DNA of 64,000 bases from assembly GCF_002355375.1 (NCBI RefSeq), contig NZ_AP017312.1:1629001-1693000 (forward strand), read 5' to 3'. Shown piece after piece: positions 38,318-47,939 of the stretch. The notes below the pieces were generated by a model, which had not been told where the DNA came from, ran no database searches, and saw only the letters and a program-made list of their open reading frames with translations. Each line of letters begins with the position of its first letter. Within the stretch, counting starts at the first letter, position 1. A program made the translations under genes and the position numbers. This DNA is from Aneurinibacillus soli. GTDB taxonomy: Bacteria > Bacillota > Bacilli > Aneurinibacillales > Aneurinibacillaceae.

Positions 38318-38935
38318 ATGAAGCACGACAGAGGGTTATTGATTGTGTTGTCAGGGCCGTCCGGTGTAGGTAAGGGTACTGTATGTGCCGCCCTGCGCCC
38401 GCACATGAAAGACCTGGTATACTCGGTGTCTGCGACGACGCGTACACCACGTACAGGTGAAGTGGACGGTGTGAATTATTTCTTCAAAACGAAGGAACAA
38501 TTCAAACACATGATCGAGAATGACCAGCTGCTTGAATGGGCAGAATATGTTGGTAATTTCTATGGTACACCACGCGGGTTTGTAGAAGATACACTCGCAA
38601 GTGGGCGCGATGTGATTCTAGAGATTGAGGTGCAGGGAGCGCTTCAGGTGAAGGAGAAGTTTCCGGAAGGGATTTTTGTTTTCCTCGCACCGCCAGATCT
38701 GAAGGAACTTCGCTCGCGAATTACAGGTCGCGGAACCGAGACTGAAGAAAGCATCCACAATCGCATGACGATGGCCAAAGCTGAGATTGAGTTGATGGAC
38801 CGTTATAATTACGTTGTTGTCAACGACGAGGTGGACAAGGCATGCGAACGCATCGAGGCGATTGTGGTAGCGGAACATTGTAAGAAGGAACGCCAGATTG
38901 CGAAGTATCGCAACTGGATAGAGGAGGTTTTTTAA
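38318..38935 (+). CDS. gmk: Guanylate kinase
   Basis: Phosphorylates GMP to GDP. 205 residues: P-loop [16 protein letters not shown]-binding [19 protein letters not shown], and the lid region [25 protein letters not shown] before ATG 38318. Followed one base after its stop by rpoZ. Confidence 0.97.
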   Translation: MKHDRGLLIVLSGPSGVGKGTVCAALRPHMKDLVYSVSATTRTPRTGEVDGVNYFFKTKEQFKHMIENDQLLEWAEYVGNFYGTPRGFVEDTLASGRDVILEIEVQGALQVKEKFPEGIFVFLAPPDLKELRSRITGRGTETEESIHNRMTMAKAEIELMDRYNYVVVNDEVDKACERIEAIVVAEHCKKERQIAKYRNWIEEVF

Positions 38936-38936
38936 C

Positions 38937-39134
38937 ATGATTTATCCGTCAATTGATAAGCTGCTCGAGAACGTGGACAGCAAATATACACTTGTAACGA
39001 TTGCGTCAAAGCGTGCCCGTCAGATGCGCGAAGTAAGCGGATTTTTGATTGATAAGCCGGTTGCTTATAAGCATGTAGGTACGGCACTTGAAGAAATGTA
39101 TGCGGGTAAGATTGGGTTTGAACGGCTGAAATAA
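38937..39134 (+). CDS. rpoZ: RNA polymerase omega subunit
   Basis: 65-residue assembly subunit that clamps the beta-prime C-terminus. Family pattern: YPSIDKLLENVDSKYTLVTIASKRARQM, then KPVAYKHVGTALEEMYAGKI. SD GAGGAGG within the gmk end. Normally coaBC follows closely; here a 390-base gap with a structured repeat intervenes. Confidence 0.96.
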   Translation: MIYPSIDKLLENVDSKYTLVTIASKRARQMREVSGFLIDKPVAYKHVGTALEEMYAGKIGFERLK

Positions 39135-39136
39135 TC

Positions 39137-39200
39137 ACGCAAGAAGGCGCATATCCGAACCGGAAGGGGACGATGGCGCTTTTTTCATGACTTGCGCGAG
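39137..39200 (+). terminator. Probable terminator after rpoZ
   Basis: GGCGCAT and ATGGCGC flank a GC-rich loop and are followed by TTTTTT; an outer CGCAAG/CTTGCG pair encloses the whole. Imperfect stem, so moderate support. Confidence 0.5.
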
Positions 39201-39208
39201 AAAGTCTG

Positions 39209-39473
39209 TTTGAAAGGTGGAAGCACCAACTGTTGTGGGGGAGATGGGAAGAGAAAAACCATGTCACTTCGTTGCGCACGGCAGGAAGTATGACTGGCCG
39301 CTCCAGAAGTCTGGCGGACTCGCCCGCAAAGCGCTTCCGTAGCAGAACCTAAAGGAGTAGGTTGCGGGCAAAGGCACGTCCGCCAGCCTTCTTCTGCTGG
39401 GTAGGTGCGCAAAGGCGTTCCGTTGTTTTTTCTCTTCCCATTTCCCACGGCAGTTTGGTGGTCCACTTTCAAA
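39209..39473 (+). repeat. Structured intergenic element, copy 8
   Basis: Outer stem: GAGATGGGAAGAGAAAAA near 39240 with TTTTTCTCTTCCCATTTC near 39426, extended by ACCAACTG/CAGTTTGGT and TTTGAAAG/CTTTCAAA. Inner helices: TTGCGCAC 39272-39279 with GTGCGCAA 39405-39412; GCCCGCAA 39322-39329 with TTGCGGGC 39362-39369; small hairpins AGTC/GACT and CCAGC/GCTGG. Confidence 0.88.
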
Positions 39474-39527
39474 TATGCTTTTGGCTAATATGAAAAACGT
39501 TATAAATATAGAGAAGGAGGCGCGGCA

Positions 39528-40733
39528 GTGGAGGGAAAGACGATTGTAATTGGTGTGACAGGTGGTATTGCGATTTATAAGATTGCGGATTTGTGCAGCA
39601 AGCTGACGCAGAAGGGAGCGAATGTGTGGGTGCTGATGACGGAGTCTGCGACACGATTTGTGCAACCGATTACGTTTCAGTCGCTTGTGCATAATCCGGT
39701 ACTGACTGATACGTTTCAGGAGCCGAATCCGCATGTGATTTCACATATTCATGTAGCGGATATGGCGGACTTGTTCCTGGTTGCGCCAGCAACGGCTAAT
39801 ACGATCGGAAAAATGGCGAACGGAATTGCCGATGATATTGTGACGACCGCGTATTTGGCAACAAAAGCGCCGGTGTGGATTGCACCGGCGATGAATGTGA
39901 ATATGTACAACCATCCAGCGGTGCAGAGCAACCTTACGCGCCTTGGGGAATACGGCCATCGATTTGTGGAGCCAGAGGAAGGCTATCTTGCCTGTGGATG
40001 GACTGGCAAAGGGCGTCTGGCTGAGCCCTTCGATATTCTCAGTGAGATTGAAGCGTACTTCGCGGCAGAGACGCGTTGCGATCTTGCGGGTCAAAAACTG
40101 CTCGTAACGGCAGGTGCGACACGCGAATCCGTTGATCCTGTCCGCTTTTTTACGAATCATTCATCCGGCAAGATGGGCTACGCAATTGCGGAAGCGGCGG
40201 TGAAGCGAGGGGCGGACGTTGTGCTTGTCAGTGGTCGAACGAATCTGAATCCGCCAGCGGGTGTGGAATTCGTACAGATTGACTCGGCAGAAGAGATGTA
40301 TCAGGCGGTGATCGCCCGCTATGATGAGATGGACATTGTTGTCAAATCAGCAGCCGTAGCCGATTATCGTCCGAAAGTCGTACATACAAATAAAATGAAG
40401 AAAAAATCGGGCGATCTGGTTATGGAGCTTGAGCGGACGCGTGATATTCTAGCCGAGCTTGGCGCACGTAAGATGCATCAGTTCCTCGTTGGATTCGCTG
40501 CCGAAACAGAAAATGTCGAAGAAAATGCGCGCGGCAAAATGGAGCGCAAGCGGGCGGATATGATTGTCGCCAATAATGTGGCAGAGGCGGGTGCCGGATT
40601 CGGCGTAGATACGAATATTGTGACGATCTATACGCGTGACGGAGAGGCACAGCAGCTCCCACAGATGAGCAAAGCCGACATTGCAGACCGTATTCTTGAT
40701 GCGGTAGTAGCGGCCCGGAAGCAGGAGGCGTAA
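39528..40733 (+). CDS. coaBC: Bifunctional phosphopantothenoylcysteine decarboxylase / synthetase
   Basis: Two steps of coenzyme A synthesis. 401 residues. CoaC half: FMN-binding ATANT motif (LVAPATANT), APAMNVNMYNHPA, and the catalytic cysteine in GYLACGWTGKGRL. CoaB half: LVTAGATRESVDPVRFFTNHSSGKMGYAIA and AAVADYRPKVVH. GTG 39528 behind GAAGGAGGCGCGGCA. Confidence 0.96.
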   Translation: MEGKTIVIGVTGGIAIYKIADLCSKLTQKGANVWVLMTESATRFVQPITFQSLVHNPVLTDTFQEPNPHVISHIHVADMADLFLVAPATANTIGKMANGIADDIVTTAYLATKAPVWIAPAMNVNMYNHPAVQSNLTRLGEYGHRFVEPEEGYLACGWTGKGRLAEPFDILSEIEAYFAAETRCDLAGQKLLVTAGATRESVDPVRFFTNHSSGKMGYAIAEAAVKRGADVVLVSGRTNLNPPAGVEFVQIDSAEEMYQAVIARYDEMDIVVKSAAVADYRPKVVHTNKMKKKSGDLVMELERTRDILAELGARKMHQFLVGFAAETENVEENARGKMERKRADMIVANNVAEAGAGFGVDTNIVTIYTRDGEAQQLPQMSKADIADRILDAVVAARKQEA

Positions 40734-40734
40734 T

Positions 40735-43164
40735 ATGTATGCCCGCGTGATTGTCGATGTGCCGGTCGTCGATACGGACCGCCCATTCGACTATGCGGTT
40801 CCCGCAGCTCTTCTGCCATTTGTTCGGGTAGGAAGTCGCGTTTCTGTTCCATTCGGTCCGCGCAAGCTGCAAGGATTCGTCATTGAACTTGCAGAGCAGA
40901 CAGACGTAGACCGGGTAAAAGCAGTGCTTGACGTGATGGATATCGAGCCACCATTGACAGAAGAGATGGTCGAGCTTGCCCGCAAAATGAGCGCACGTTA
41001 TATGTGTACGCAGTACGCAGCCCTTCAGTCTATGATTCCAGCTGTGCTTCGCTCTAGCTACGAGAAGCAAGTGTCGCTTACATCGGCCGGGATGGCGTTT
41101 GAATCGGGGCTGATGGATGAGCAGGCATTTTACCAGCATATAAAAAACCGCCAGCCCATCGCGTGGGATGCGTTGATTAAGCAGTTCCCGATGGCTGCTT
41201 CTTGGCTTACAGACGGGATGAAAGCGGGTCGCATTATCGTGGAGCAGATCGTAGGCGACCGCGTGACTAAAAAGACGGTGACCGTAATTGAGCCAGCCGT
41301 ATCGCTTGAGCAGCTTGAAATGGCTAAGGTGGAGTTGCCGAAGTCAGCAGCCCGGCAGAAAGAGGTGCTGTCGCATTTTGTTCACCATTATGCAGCTATT
41401 GATCAGCCGCAGCTTCTAGCACTACTGCGCGTATCCAATCAGACGGTGAAGGCACTCATCGACAAAGGATTTTTGCGTCGTGAAGAAGTGGAGAACTACC
41501 GGGATCCATTCGCCGGACGCACATTTGCACCTGTTGAAAAGCACCCGTTCACCACGCAGCAGCAGACCGTCATTAATGGAATTAGTGAAGGCATGAATCC
41601 GCCTCAATATTACCCATGCTTGATTCACGGGGTTACGGGTAGCGGCAAGACGGAAGTATATCTCGAAATTATGGAGCGGACCATTGAACAAGGGCGCGAA
41701 GCGATTCTGCTTGTCCCGGAGATTTCGTTGACACCGCAGATGGTAAACCGCTTTAAGGGGCGATTCGGGGATCAAGTAGCTGTGATGCACAGCCGTCTGT
41801 CGCAAGGTGAGCGATATGATGAATGGCGCAAAATTCGGCGCGGCCAGGTGAAAGTAGCGATTGGAGCACGCTCCGCGATTTTTGCCCCGTTCCGCAATCT
41901 TGGATTGATCATTCTTGATGAAGAGCATGAAGGGTCGTATAAGCAGGAAGAAACCCCGCGTTATCATGCACGGACAATCGCGCAGTATCGCGGGTTGTAT
42001 CACCAGGCAGTCGTATTATTCGGCAGCGCTACTCCGTCGATGGAGTCATATCATGAAGCACAGCGGGGACGCATTCATCTGTTTACGATGGACGAGCGAG
42101 TGAATAACCGACCGATGCCTGTGGTCAATATTGTCGATATGCGGGAGGAGCTACGGGAAGGCAATCGAACGATGTTTAGTAAATCGCTTGTAGAGGCGAT
42201 TGAGGACAGACTGGCAAAACAAGAGCAGATGGTGATGTTTCTGAATCGACGCGGTTTTTCCACGTTCGTGATGTGTCGTTCGTGCGGGTATGTGGCAGGT
42301 TGCCCGCATTGTGACATCTCGCTTACGTACCACCGGAGCAACCGGACGCTGCGTTGCCATTACTGCGGCTATACGGAGAGTGAGCCTACGCTTTGTCCGG
42401 AATGCGGCAGCGAGCATATTCGTTTTTTTGGCACGGGGACGCAAAAGGTAGAAGAAGAATTATCTCGCCATTTTCCGGGTATTCGGGTTATTCGAATGGA
42501 TGTGGATACGACCGGGCGCAAAGGTGCGCATGAGAAGTTGCTGCAAGATTTTCGCGAAGGAAAAGGCGATGTGCTGCTCGGTACACAGATGATCGCCAAA
42601 GGGCTTGATTTCCCGAATGTAACGCTTGTCGGTGTGCTAGCGGCGGATAGTACGCTTAATCTGCCTGATTTTCGGGCGGCAGAGCGAACGTTTCAGCTGA
42701 TTACACAGGTGGGCGGGCGAGCCGGACGGCATGAGAAGCAAGGGGAAGTGATTTTGCAGACGTACAATACGGAGCACTATAGCATTCAGTTGGCGAGCCG
42801 CCATGATTACAGCACGTTTTTCGTGGAAGAGATCAAGCAACGCTATGAGAAAAACTATCCGCCATACTGTCGCTTGATTTTATTTACGTTTACGCACGAG
42901 AATGTACCGCTGATTGTCAAGAAAGCGGAGCAGTTCGCAGGTAAGCTTCGGCAGATTATCCCATCCGGTGCCTTTCTTTTAGGTCCGGTCGCTTCTCCGA
43001 TCGCCCGCATAAAAGATAGATATCGATTTCAATGCATGGTAAAATATAAAAACGATCCGCGCGTGTTGCCTGACATTTATCGTTTGGTGCGGGCATTCGA
43101 TGACGAGCGGAAAAAAACAGGCATTATGCTGACGGTCGATGTTGATCCGCAGATGATGATGTGA
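40735..43164 (+). CDS. priA: Primosomal replication-restart helicase PriA
   Basis: Superfamily 2 DNA helicase that reloads the replisome at forks. 809 residues: N-terminal 3' DNA-binding domain, Walker A (GVTGSGKTEVYLE), Walker B DEEH, zinc-binding cysteines in two groups (CRSCGYVAGCPHC and CHYCGYTESEPTLCPEC), and helicase motifs IV-VI (GTQMIAKGLDFPNVTLVGV, TQVGGRAGRHEKQGEV). Starts one base after coaBC. Confidence 0.96.
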   Translation: MYARVIVDVPVVDTDRPFDYAVPAALLPFVRVGSRVSVPFGPRKLQGFVIELAEQTDVDRVKAVLDVMDIEPPLTEEMVELARKMSARYMCTQYAALQSMIPAVLRSSYEKQVSLTSAGMAFESGLMDEQAFYQHIKNRQPIAWDALIKQFPMAASWLTDGMKAGRIIVEQIVGDRVTKKTVTVIEPAVSLEQLEMAKVELPKSAARQKEVLSHFVHHYAAIDQPQLLALLRVSNQTVKALIDKGFLRREEVENYRDPFAGRTFAPVEKHPFTTQQQTVINGISEGMNPPQYYPCLIHGVTGSGKTEVYLEIMERTIEQGREAILLVPEISLTPQMVNRFKGRFGDQVAVMHSRLSQGERYDEWRKIRRGQVKVAIGARSAIFAPFRNLGLIILDEEHEGSYKQEETPRYHARTIAQYRGLYHQAVVLFGSATPSMESYHEAQRGRIHLFTMDERVNNRPMPVVNIVDMREELREGNRTMFSKSLVEAIEDRLAKQEQMVMFLNRRGFSTFVMCRSCGYVAGCPHCDISLTYHRSNRTLRCHYCGYTESEPTLCPECGSEHIRFFGTGTQKVEEELSRHFPGIRVIRMDVDTTGRKGAHEKLLQDFREGKGDVLLGTQMIAKGLDFPNVTLVGVLAADSTLNLPDFRAAERTFQLITQVGGRAGRHEKQGEVILQTYNTEHYSIQLASRHDYSTFFVEEIKQRYEKNYPPYCRLILFTFTHENVPLIVKKAEQFAGKLRQIIPSGAFLLGPVASPIARIKDRYRFQCMVKYKNDPRVLPDIYRLVRAFDDERKKTGIMLTVDVDPQMMM

Positions 43165-43179
43165 CGGAGGAAAGAAATA

Positions 43180-43638
43180 ATGAGCATTCGCATGATTGTA
43201 AAGCATCCAAACCCGGTTCTTCGGGAAAAATGCAAAGAAGTCAAAAAAATTAATTCCAATCTTCATAAATTGCTTGATGATATGGCAGATACAATGTACG
43301 AGGCAGAAGGCGTAGGTTTAGCCGCTCCACAGGTGGGCATTACGAAGCGTGTCGTCGTCATTGATGTCGGAGACGGTATCATTGAGATGATCAACCCGGA
43401 AATTTTGGAGATGAAGGGTGAACAGTTCGGTCCAGAAGGTTGCCTGAGTATTCCTGGGCTGCTTGGCGATGTGCGCCGTGGCCAGTGGGTAAAGGCCAAA
43501 GCGCTTGACCGTGATGGCAATGAGTTTATTATTGAAGGGGAAGAATTATTGGCACGCGCGATTCAGCATGAGATTGACCATCTGAATGGCGTCTTGTTCA
43601 TCGACCTGGCAGAGAAAACATACTCCGGGCGCGAATAA
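43180..43638 (+). CDS. def: Peptide deformylase
   Basis: Removes the formyl group from nascent proteins. 152 residues with all three metal motifs: [18 protein letters not shown] and QHEIDHLNG. Type 1 enzyme by length. SD GGAGGAAAG. Confidence 0.97.
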   Translation: MSIRMIVKHPNPVLREKCKEVKKINSNLHKLLDDMADTMYEAEGVGLAAPQVGITKRVVVIDVGDGIIEMINPEILEMKGEQFGPEGCLSIPGLLGDVRRGQWVKAKALDRDGNEFIIEGEELLARAIQHEIDHLNGVLFIDLAEKTYSGRE

Positions 43639-43727
43639 ATAGAGTGAGAGAACAGGAGAGGAAGAGAGGAACGAAACATTTCCCTCTCCCTCTTTTATTT
43701 TGGATACAAAAAGGAGCGACATTAGCT

Positions 43728-44678
43728 GTGCGAATTGTATTTATGGGAACACCGGATTTTGCTGTACCATGCTTGCAGAAGCTTGTGCAGAATGGATATG
43801 AAGTGGTAGCGGTTGTGACACAACCAGACCGTCCGAAAGGCCGTAAAAAGCAACTTGCCGCCCCTCCCGTTAAGGAAGCGGCCATCGAACTTGGATTACC
43901 TGTATTGCAACCGGAAAAACTGAAAGTATCCGGTGTCACAGACATTCTGGCATATGAGCCGGACTTAATCGTAACCGCTGCGTTTGGACAAATTCTGCCG
44001 AAAGAGGTACTCGATTACCCGAAACATGGCTGTATTAATGTACATGCTTCCCTGCTTCCGAATTATCGGGGTGGAGCACCCATTCATAAGTCCATCATCG
44101 ACGGTCAGCCAGAAACAGGCGTAACGATTATGTACATGGTCGAGAAGCTGGATGCAGGTGATATGTTATCACAAGTACGAGTGCCGATTACAGACGAAGA
44201 CAACGTCGGTACGATGCATGACAAGCTAAGCGCAGCTGGTTCGGACTTATTGCTCGACACCATCCCAAAACTACTCGGTGGGGAGATTACACCAGAGCCA
44301 CAAGATGAGTCGAATGTAACATTTGCGTGGAATATCACGCGTGAAGACGAGAAGCTGGACTGGGCAAAGTCTGCACGTGCGCTGTTCAACCAGGTACGCG
44401 GACTGAATCCGTGGCCGGTCGCTTATACGACACTGAACGATCAAGTAATGAAAGTGTGGAACAGCCAGGTGCTAACCGAAAAAAGTGCTGTGCAGACGCC
44501 AGGCGCCGTACTGTCCGTATCAGCAGACGGCATTGACGTGCAGACAGGCGACGGTGTGCTTCGCCTGATAGAAATACAGCCCGCCGGAAAAAAAGCAATG
44601 AAAGTGTCTGACTATGTGCGCGGCAGCGCGGTGGTCGAAGCTGGGATGACATTCGGAACGGAGAACACTCATGAGTAA
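43728..44678 (+). CDS. fmt: Methionyl-tRNA formyltransferase
   Basis: Formylates initiator Met-tRNA. 316 residues: [17 protein letters not shown], the folate-binding [17 protein letters not shown] with the catalytic HxSLLP segment, the later [17 protein letters not shown], and the C-terminal OB-like domain. GTG 43728 follows AAAGGAGCGAC; the frame is open 28 codons upstream without a start signal. Pairs functionally with def. Confidence 0.96.
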   Translation: MRIVFMGTPDFAVPCLQKLVQNGYEVVAVVTQPDRPKGRKKQLAAPPVKEAAIELGLPVLQPEKLKVSGVTDILAYEPDLIVTAAFGQILPKEVLDYPKHGCINVHASLLPNYRGGAPIHKSIIDGQPETGVTIMYMVEKLDAGDMLSQVRVPITDEDNVGTMHDKLSAAGSDLLLDTIPKLLGGEITPEPQDESNVTFAWNITREDEKLDWAKSARALFNQVRGLNPWPVAYTTLNDQVMKVWNSQVLTEKSAVQTPGAVLSVSADGIDVQTGDGVLRLIEIQPAGKKAMKVSDYVRGSAVVEAGMTFGTENTHE

Positions 44679-46071
44679 GCGTAAACTTCCTGCTCCACGC
44701 AGTGCCCGCGAACTGGCCGTGCGTGTGCTGACAGATGTAGAACAAAAACAGGCGTATAGCAATCTCGAACTAAAATATGCGCTTGCGGAAGCGGCACTTG
44801 CTCCGCGTGATGTGGCGCTTGCGACTGAACTGGTATACGGGACGCTTGGCCGCCTCCATACACTTGATTGGATGCTTGGTAAATTCGTATCCAAGCCGCT
44901 CGGTAAGTTAGATGGATGGGCACGAAATCTGCTGCGGGTGAGCTTTTATCAGATTTCGTATCTGGACCGCATTCCTGACCGCGCGGTGGTGCATGAAGCG
45001 GTCGAGATCGCGAAGCGCTTTGGACATGCTGGCATTGCGGGCATGGTGAACGGTGTGCTGCGCAGTCGCCTGCGTGAACCACAAAAAGTTGAGATTCCCA
45101 CGAATCTGCCGCCGGTGGAGCGGATTGCCCTTGCGTATTCCCACCCGGAGTGGATGGTGCGTGCGTGGATCGAACAATATGGAGAAGCGGAGACGGAAGC
45201 GATGTGTGCGGCCAACAATGAAGCGCCTGCCCTTAGTTTGCGAGCTAACGCAATTCGCGTGACACGGGATGAGTTGATCGAGCAGATCGCAAGGCAGACT
45301 CCGGATGCTGCGCTCACGCCGTCTGCAGTAGCACCGGAAGGCGTAGTGGCACATGATCTCGGCAACATTACGGAACTTCCGGCGTATGCGAGTGGGTCCT
45401 GCACGGTGCAGGATGAAAGCTCGATGCTTGTCGCCCGTGCAGTGGCACCTGCATCTAGTATGCAGGTACTTGATATGTGTGCCGCTCCGGGTGGCAAGAC
45501 TACACATATAGCTGAACTGATGAAGAACAGGGGCGAGATTACCGCCCTGGATATACATGACCATAAAATCAAGCTGATCGAAGCGAATGCATTCCGTCTT
45601 GGCATCTCAATTATTAAAGGGCGAGCAGGCGATGCGCGTGATGCGGCAAAGCTGTTAGCCGGGCAGACATTTGATCGTATTCTCGTGGATGCGCCGTGTA
45701 CTGGCCTTGGCGTTATTCGCCGCAAGCCAGATATCAAATGGCAGAAGAAGCCGGGGGATGCAGAGGCGATCAGTAGGATTCAGTATGAGATTTTGCAGAC
45801 AGCGGCCGAACTCGCAGGCCCTGACACCAAAATCGTGTACAGCACATGTACGGTCGAACCAGAAGAGAACGAACACGTACTCCGTCGCTTTCTGGCTGAC
45901 CACCCGGAGTGGGAGTTGGATGGAACGCTGGCTGATGATATGCCGGAGGTGGTGCGTCATAAATATCCAACGCTTACCGAAGGATATATGCAGATGCTCC
46001 CGCACCATTTCCACACCGATGGTTTTTTCATCTCCCGCTTGCAGCGAACAAATACAGCGAAGGAAGCGTAG
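44671..46071 (+). CDS. rsmB: 16S rRNA m5C967 methyltransferase RsmB
   Basis: 466 residues. N-terminal NusB-like RNA-binding domain ([20 protein letters not shown] onward), then an S-adenosylmethionine methyltransferase with [18 protein letters not shown], the two cysteines of the m5C mechanism in [19 protein letters not shown] and [13 protein letters not shown]. Overlaps fmt by 8 bases. Confidence 0.95.
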   Translation: MSKRKLPAPRSARELAVRVLTDVEQKQAYSNLELKYALAEAALAPRDVALATELVYGTLGRLHTLDWMLGKFVSKPLGKLDGWARNLLRVSFYQISYLDRIPDRAVVHEAVEIAKRFGHAGIAGMVNGVLRSRLREPQKVEIPTNLPPVERIALAYSHPEWMVRAWIEQYGEAETEAMCAANNEAPALSLRANAIRVTRDELIEQIARQTPDAALTPSAVAPEGVVAHDLGNITELPAYASGSCTVQDESSMLVARAVAPASSMQVLDMCAAPGGKTTHIAELMKNRGEITALDIHDHKIKLIEANAFRLGISIIKGRAGDARDAAKLLAGQTFDRILVDAPCTGLGVIRRKPDIKWQKKPGDAEAISRIQYEILQTAAELAGPDTKIVYSTCTVEPEENEHVLRRFLADHPEWELDGTLADDMPEVVRHKYPTLTEGYMQMLPHHFHTDGFFISRLQRTNTAKEA

Positions 46072-46113
46072 TTTTGTGATACAATGTGATGTGAACTTTT
46101 GAAGGAAGAACTG

Positions 46114-47172
46114 GTGATACCGAATATGAAACCTTTATTGTATAGTTTTACCCTCCCGATGCTCAAAGAGTGGATGGAGAAGAACGGAGAGAAGGCATTC
46201 CGTGCCGGACAAGTATTTGATTGGTTGTATGGGAAGCGTGTGAACTCCTTGGATGAGATGAGTAATCTGTCGAAAGGATTACGCGAGAAGCTTGCTGCAT
46301 CCTTCTCCCTGGACGTATTAAAAGAAATTACGCGTCAGGAATCAGCAGACGGTACGATTAAGTTTCTTTTCTCGTTGCATGACGGGCACGCAATTGAAAC
46401 GGTTATTATGCGGCACGATTATGGCAACAGCGTCTGCGTTACAACACAGGTGGGCTGTCGGATCGGATGTACATTTTGTGCGTCTACGCTTGGTGGCTTG
46501 AAGCGTGATCTGGAAGCGGGCGAGATTGTCATACAAGTGCTTGCCGCACAGAAGGCACTGGATGCAGAGCAGCAGCGCGCCAGCCACGTTGTCGTCATGG
46601 GCATTGGCGAGCCGTTTGAGAACTATGACTCCCTGCTTGCGTTCCTGCGCATTATTAATGAAGAAAAAGGGTTGAACATCGGTCAGCGCCATATTACGGT
46701 GTCGACAAGCGGCATTGTGCCAAGCATTTACCGCTTCGCTGATGAGAAGTTTCAGATTAACCTGGCGATCTCGTTGCATGCGCCGAACACGGAGATTCGT
46801 ACCCGGCTGATGCCAGTTAACCGCCGCTATCCAATGGATGAACTGATGGATGCGTGTCGCTATTACATTAATACGACCGGCCGCCGCCTGACATTTGAGT
46901 ATGGGCTTTTCGGCAGTGTGAATGACCGACCGGAGCATGCGGAAGAGTTGGCGGCTCTCCTTAAGGGCATGATGTGCCATGTGAATTTGATTCCGGTCAA
47001 TTATGTACCGGAGCGTAATTACGTGCGCACCTCACGCAATGATATTTTTAATTTCAAGCGGATTCTTGACGCAAAAGGCATCAATGTGACAATCCGCCGC
47101 GAACACGGCAGTGATATTGCTGCGGCGTGCGGCCAGCTGCGGGCGCAGCACGCAAAGCAGACACAGGGGTGA
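46114..47172 (+). CDS. rlmN: Dual-specificity RNA methyltransferase RlmN
   Basis: Radical SAM enzyme methylating A2503 of 23S rRNA and A37 of some tRNAs. 352 residues. The radical SAM cysteines are in [11 protein letters not shown]; other motifs are [36 protein letters not shown]-like [11 protein letters not shown], and the C-terminal methyl-carrying cysteine near [15 protein letters not shown] 46114 is chosen because AAGGAAG lies 7 bases upstream; TTG 46099 and ATG 46126 are alternatives. Confidence 0.94.
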   Translation: MIPNMKPLLYSFTLPMLKEWMEKNGEKAFRAGQVFDWLYGKRVNSLDEMSNLSKGLREKLAASFSLDVLKEITRQESADGTIKFLFSLHDGHAIETVIMRHDYGNSVCVTTQVGCRIGCTFCASTLGGLKRDLEAGEIVIQVLAAQKALDAEQQRASHVVVMGIGEPFENYDSLLAFLRIINEEKGLNIGQRHITVSTSGIVPSIYRFADEKFQINLAISLHAPNTEIRTRLMPVNRRYPMDELMDACRYYINTTGRRLTFEYGLFGSVNDRPEHAEELAALLKGMMCHVNLIPVNYVPERNYVRTSRNDIFNFKRILDAKGINVTIRREHGSDIAAACGQLRAQHAKQTQG

Positions 47173-47178
47173 TGAACA

Positions 47179-47922
47179 ATGGAGTCAGCCATACAGACGC
47201 ATATTGGCTGTGTACGGCAGACAAATGAAGATTCTGGCCGTATTCAGAACTATGACGGCGGCTGGACGCTTGCGATTGTAGCAGATGGAATGGGCGGTCA
47301 TCAGGCGGGAGATGTAGCAAGTCAGATGGCCGTAGAGAGCATCTGCGAGCATATGCAGGTCATGCATAGTTCGATGACACCGGATGAACGACAGCGCACG
47401 TTGAATGAGGCGATTCAGGCGGCTAACCAGAGAATTCTGGCGTATGCTAATGCCCATCCCGAATGCAAGGGAATGGGCACGACGATTGTAGCGGCGCTGA
47501 TGAGCCCACAGCTTGGTGTGCTTGCCCATATCGGGGACAGTCGGATTTATCGATATAGTGGCGGTGTGTTGCAGCAGATTACGAGCGATCATACACTGGT
47601 GAATGAATTGCTCCGCAATCATCAGATTACACAGGATGAGGCGGCAAACCATCCGCGCCGCAATATTTTGACGCGCGCATTGGGAACAGACCAGACAGTC
47701 AAGGCAGACTTTAGCATCTTACATTGGGATGAGGAAGACATGCTTTTGCTTTGTTCGGACGGGCTCTCGGGTAAGGTGAGTGGAGAGATAATTGCCGATA
47801 TATTAGAAGAAGGCTCCCTCCAGCAAATGGCGGATACACTCATTGCCCGCGCGCTCGAAGCAGGAGGGGAAGACAACATTACGGTCATCCTTTTACGTAA
47901 TGAGACAGAGGGTGTGGAATGA
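47179..47922 (+). CDS. prpC: PPM-family serine/threonine protein phosphatase PrpC (Stp1)
   Basis: Mn-dependent phosphatase that reverses PrkC. 247 residues with the metal-binding motifs GCVRQTNEDS, VADGMGGHQAGDVAS, AHIGDSRIYRY, LCSDGLSGKV and GGEDNITVI. The prkC SD lies within the last codons, so the pair is tightly coupled. Confidence 0.96.
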   Translation: MESAIQTHIGCVRQTNEDSGRIQNYDGGWTLAIVADGMGGHQAGDVASQMAVESICEHMQVMHSSMTPDERQRTLNEAIQAANQRILAYANAHPECKGMGTTIVAALMSPQLGVLAHIGDSRIYRYSGGVLQQITSDHTLVNELLRNHQITQDEAANHPRRNILTRALGTDQTVKADFSILHWDEEDMLLLCSDGLSGKVSGEIIADILEEGSLQQMADTLIARALEAGGEDNITVILLRNETEGVE

Positions 47923-47939
47923 AAGGAGGGGGCGTACAG

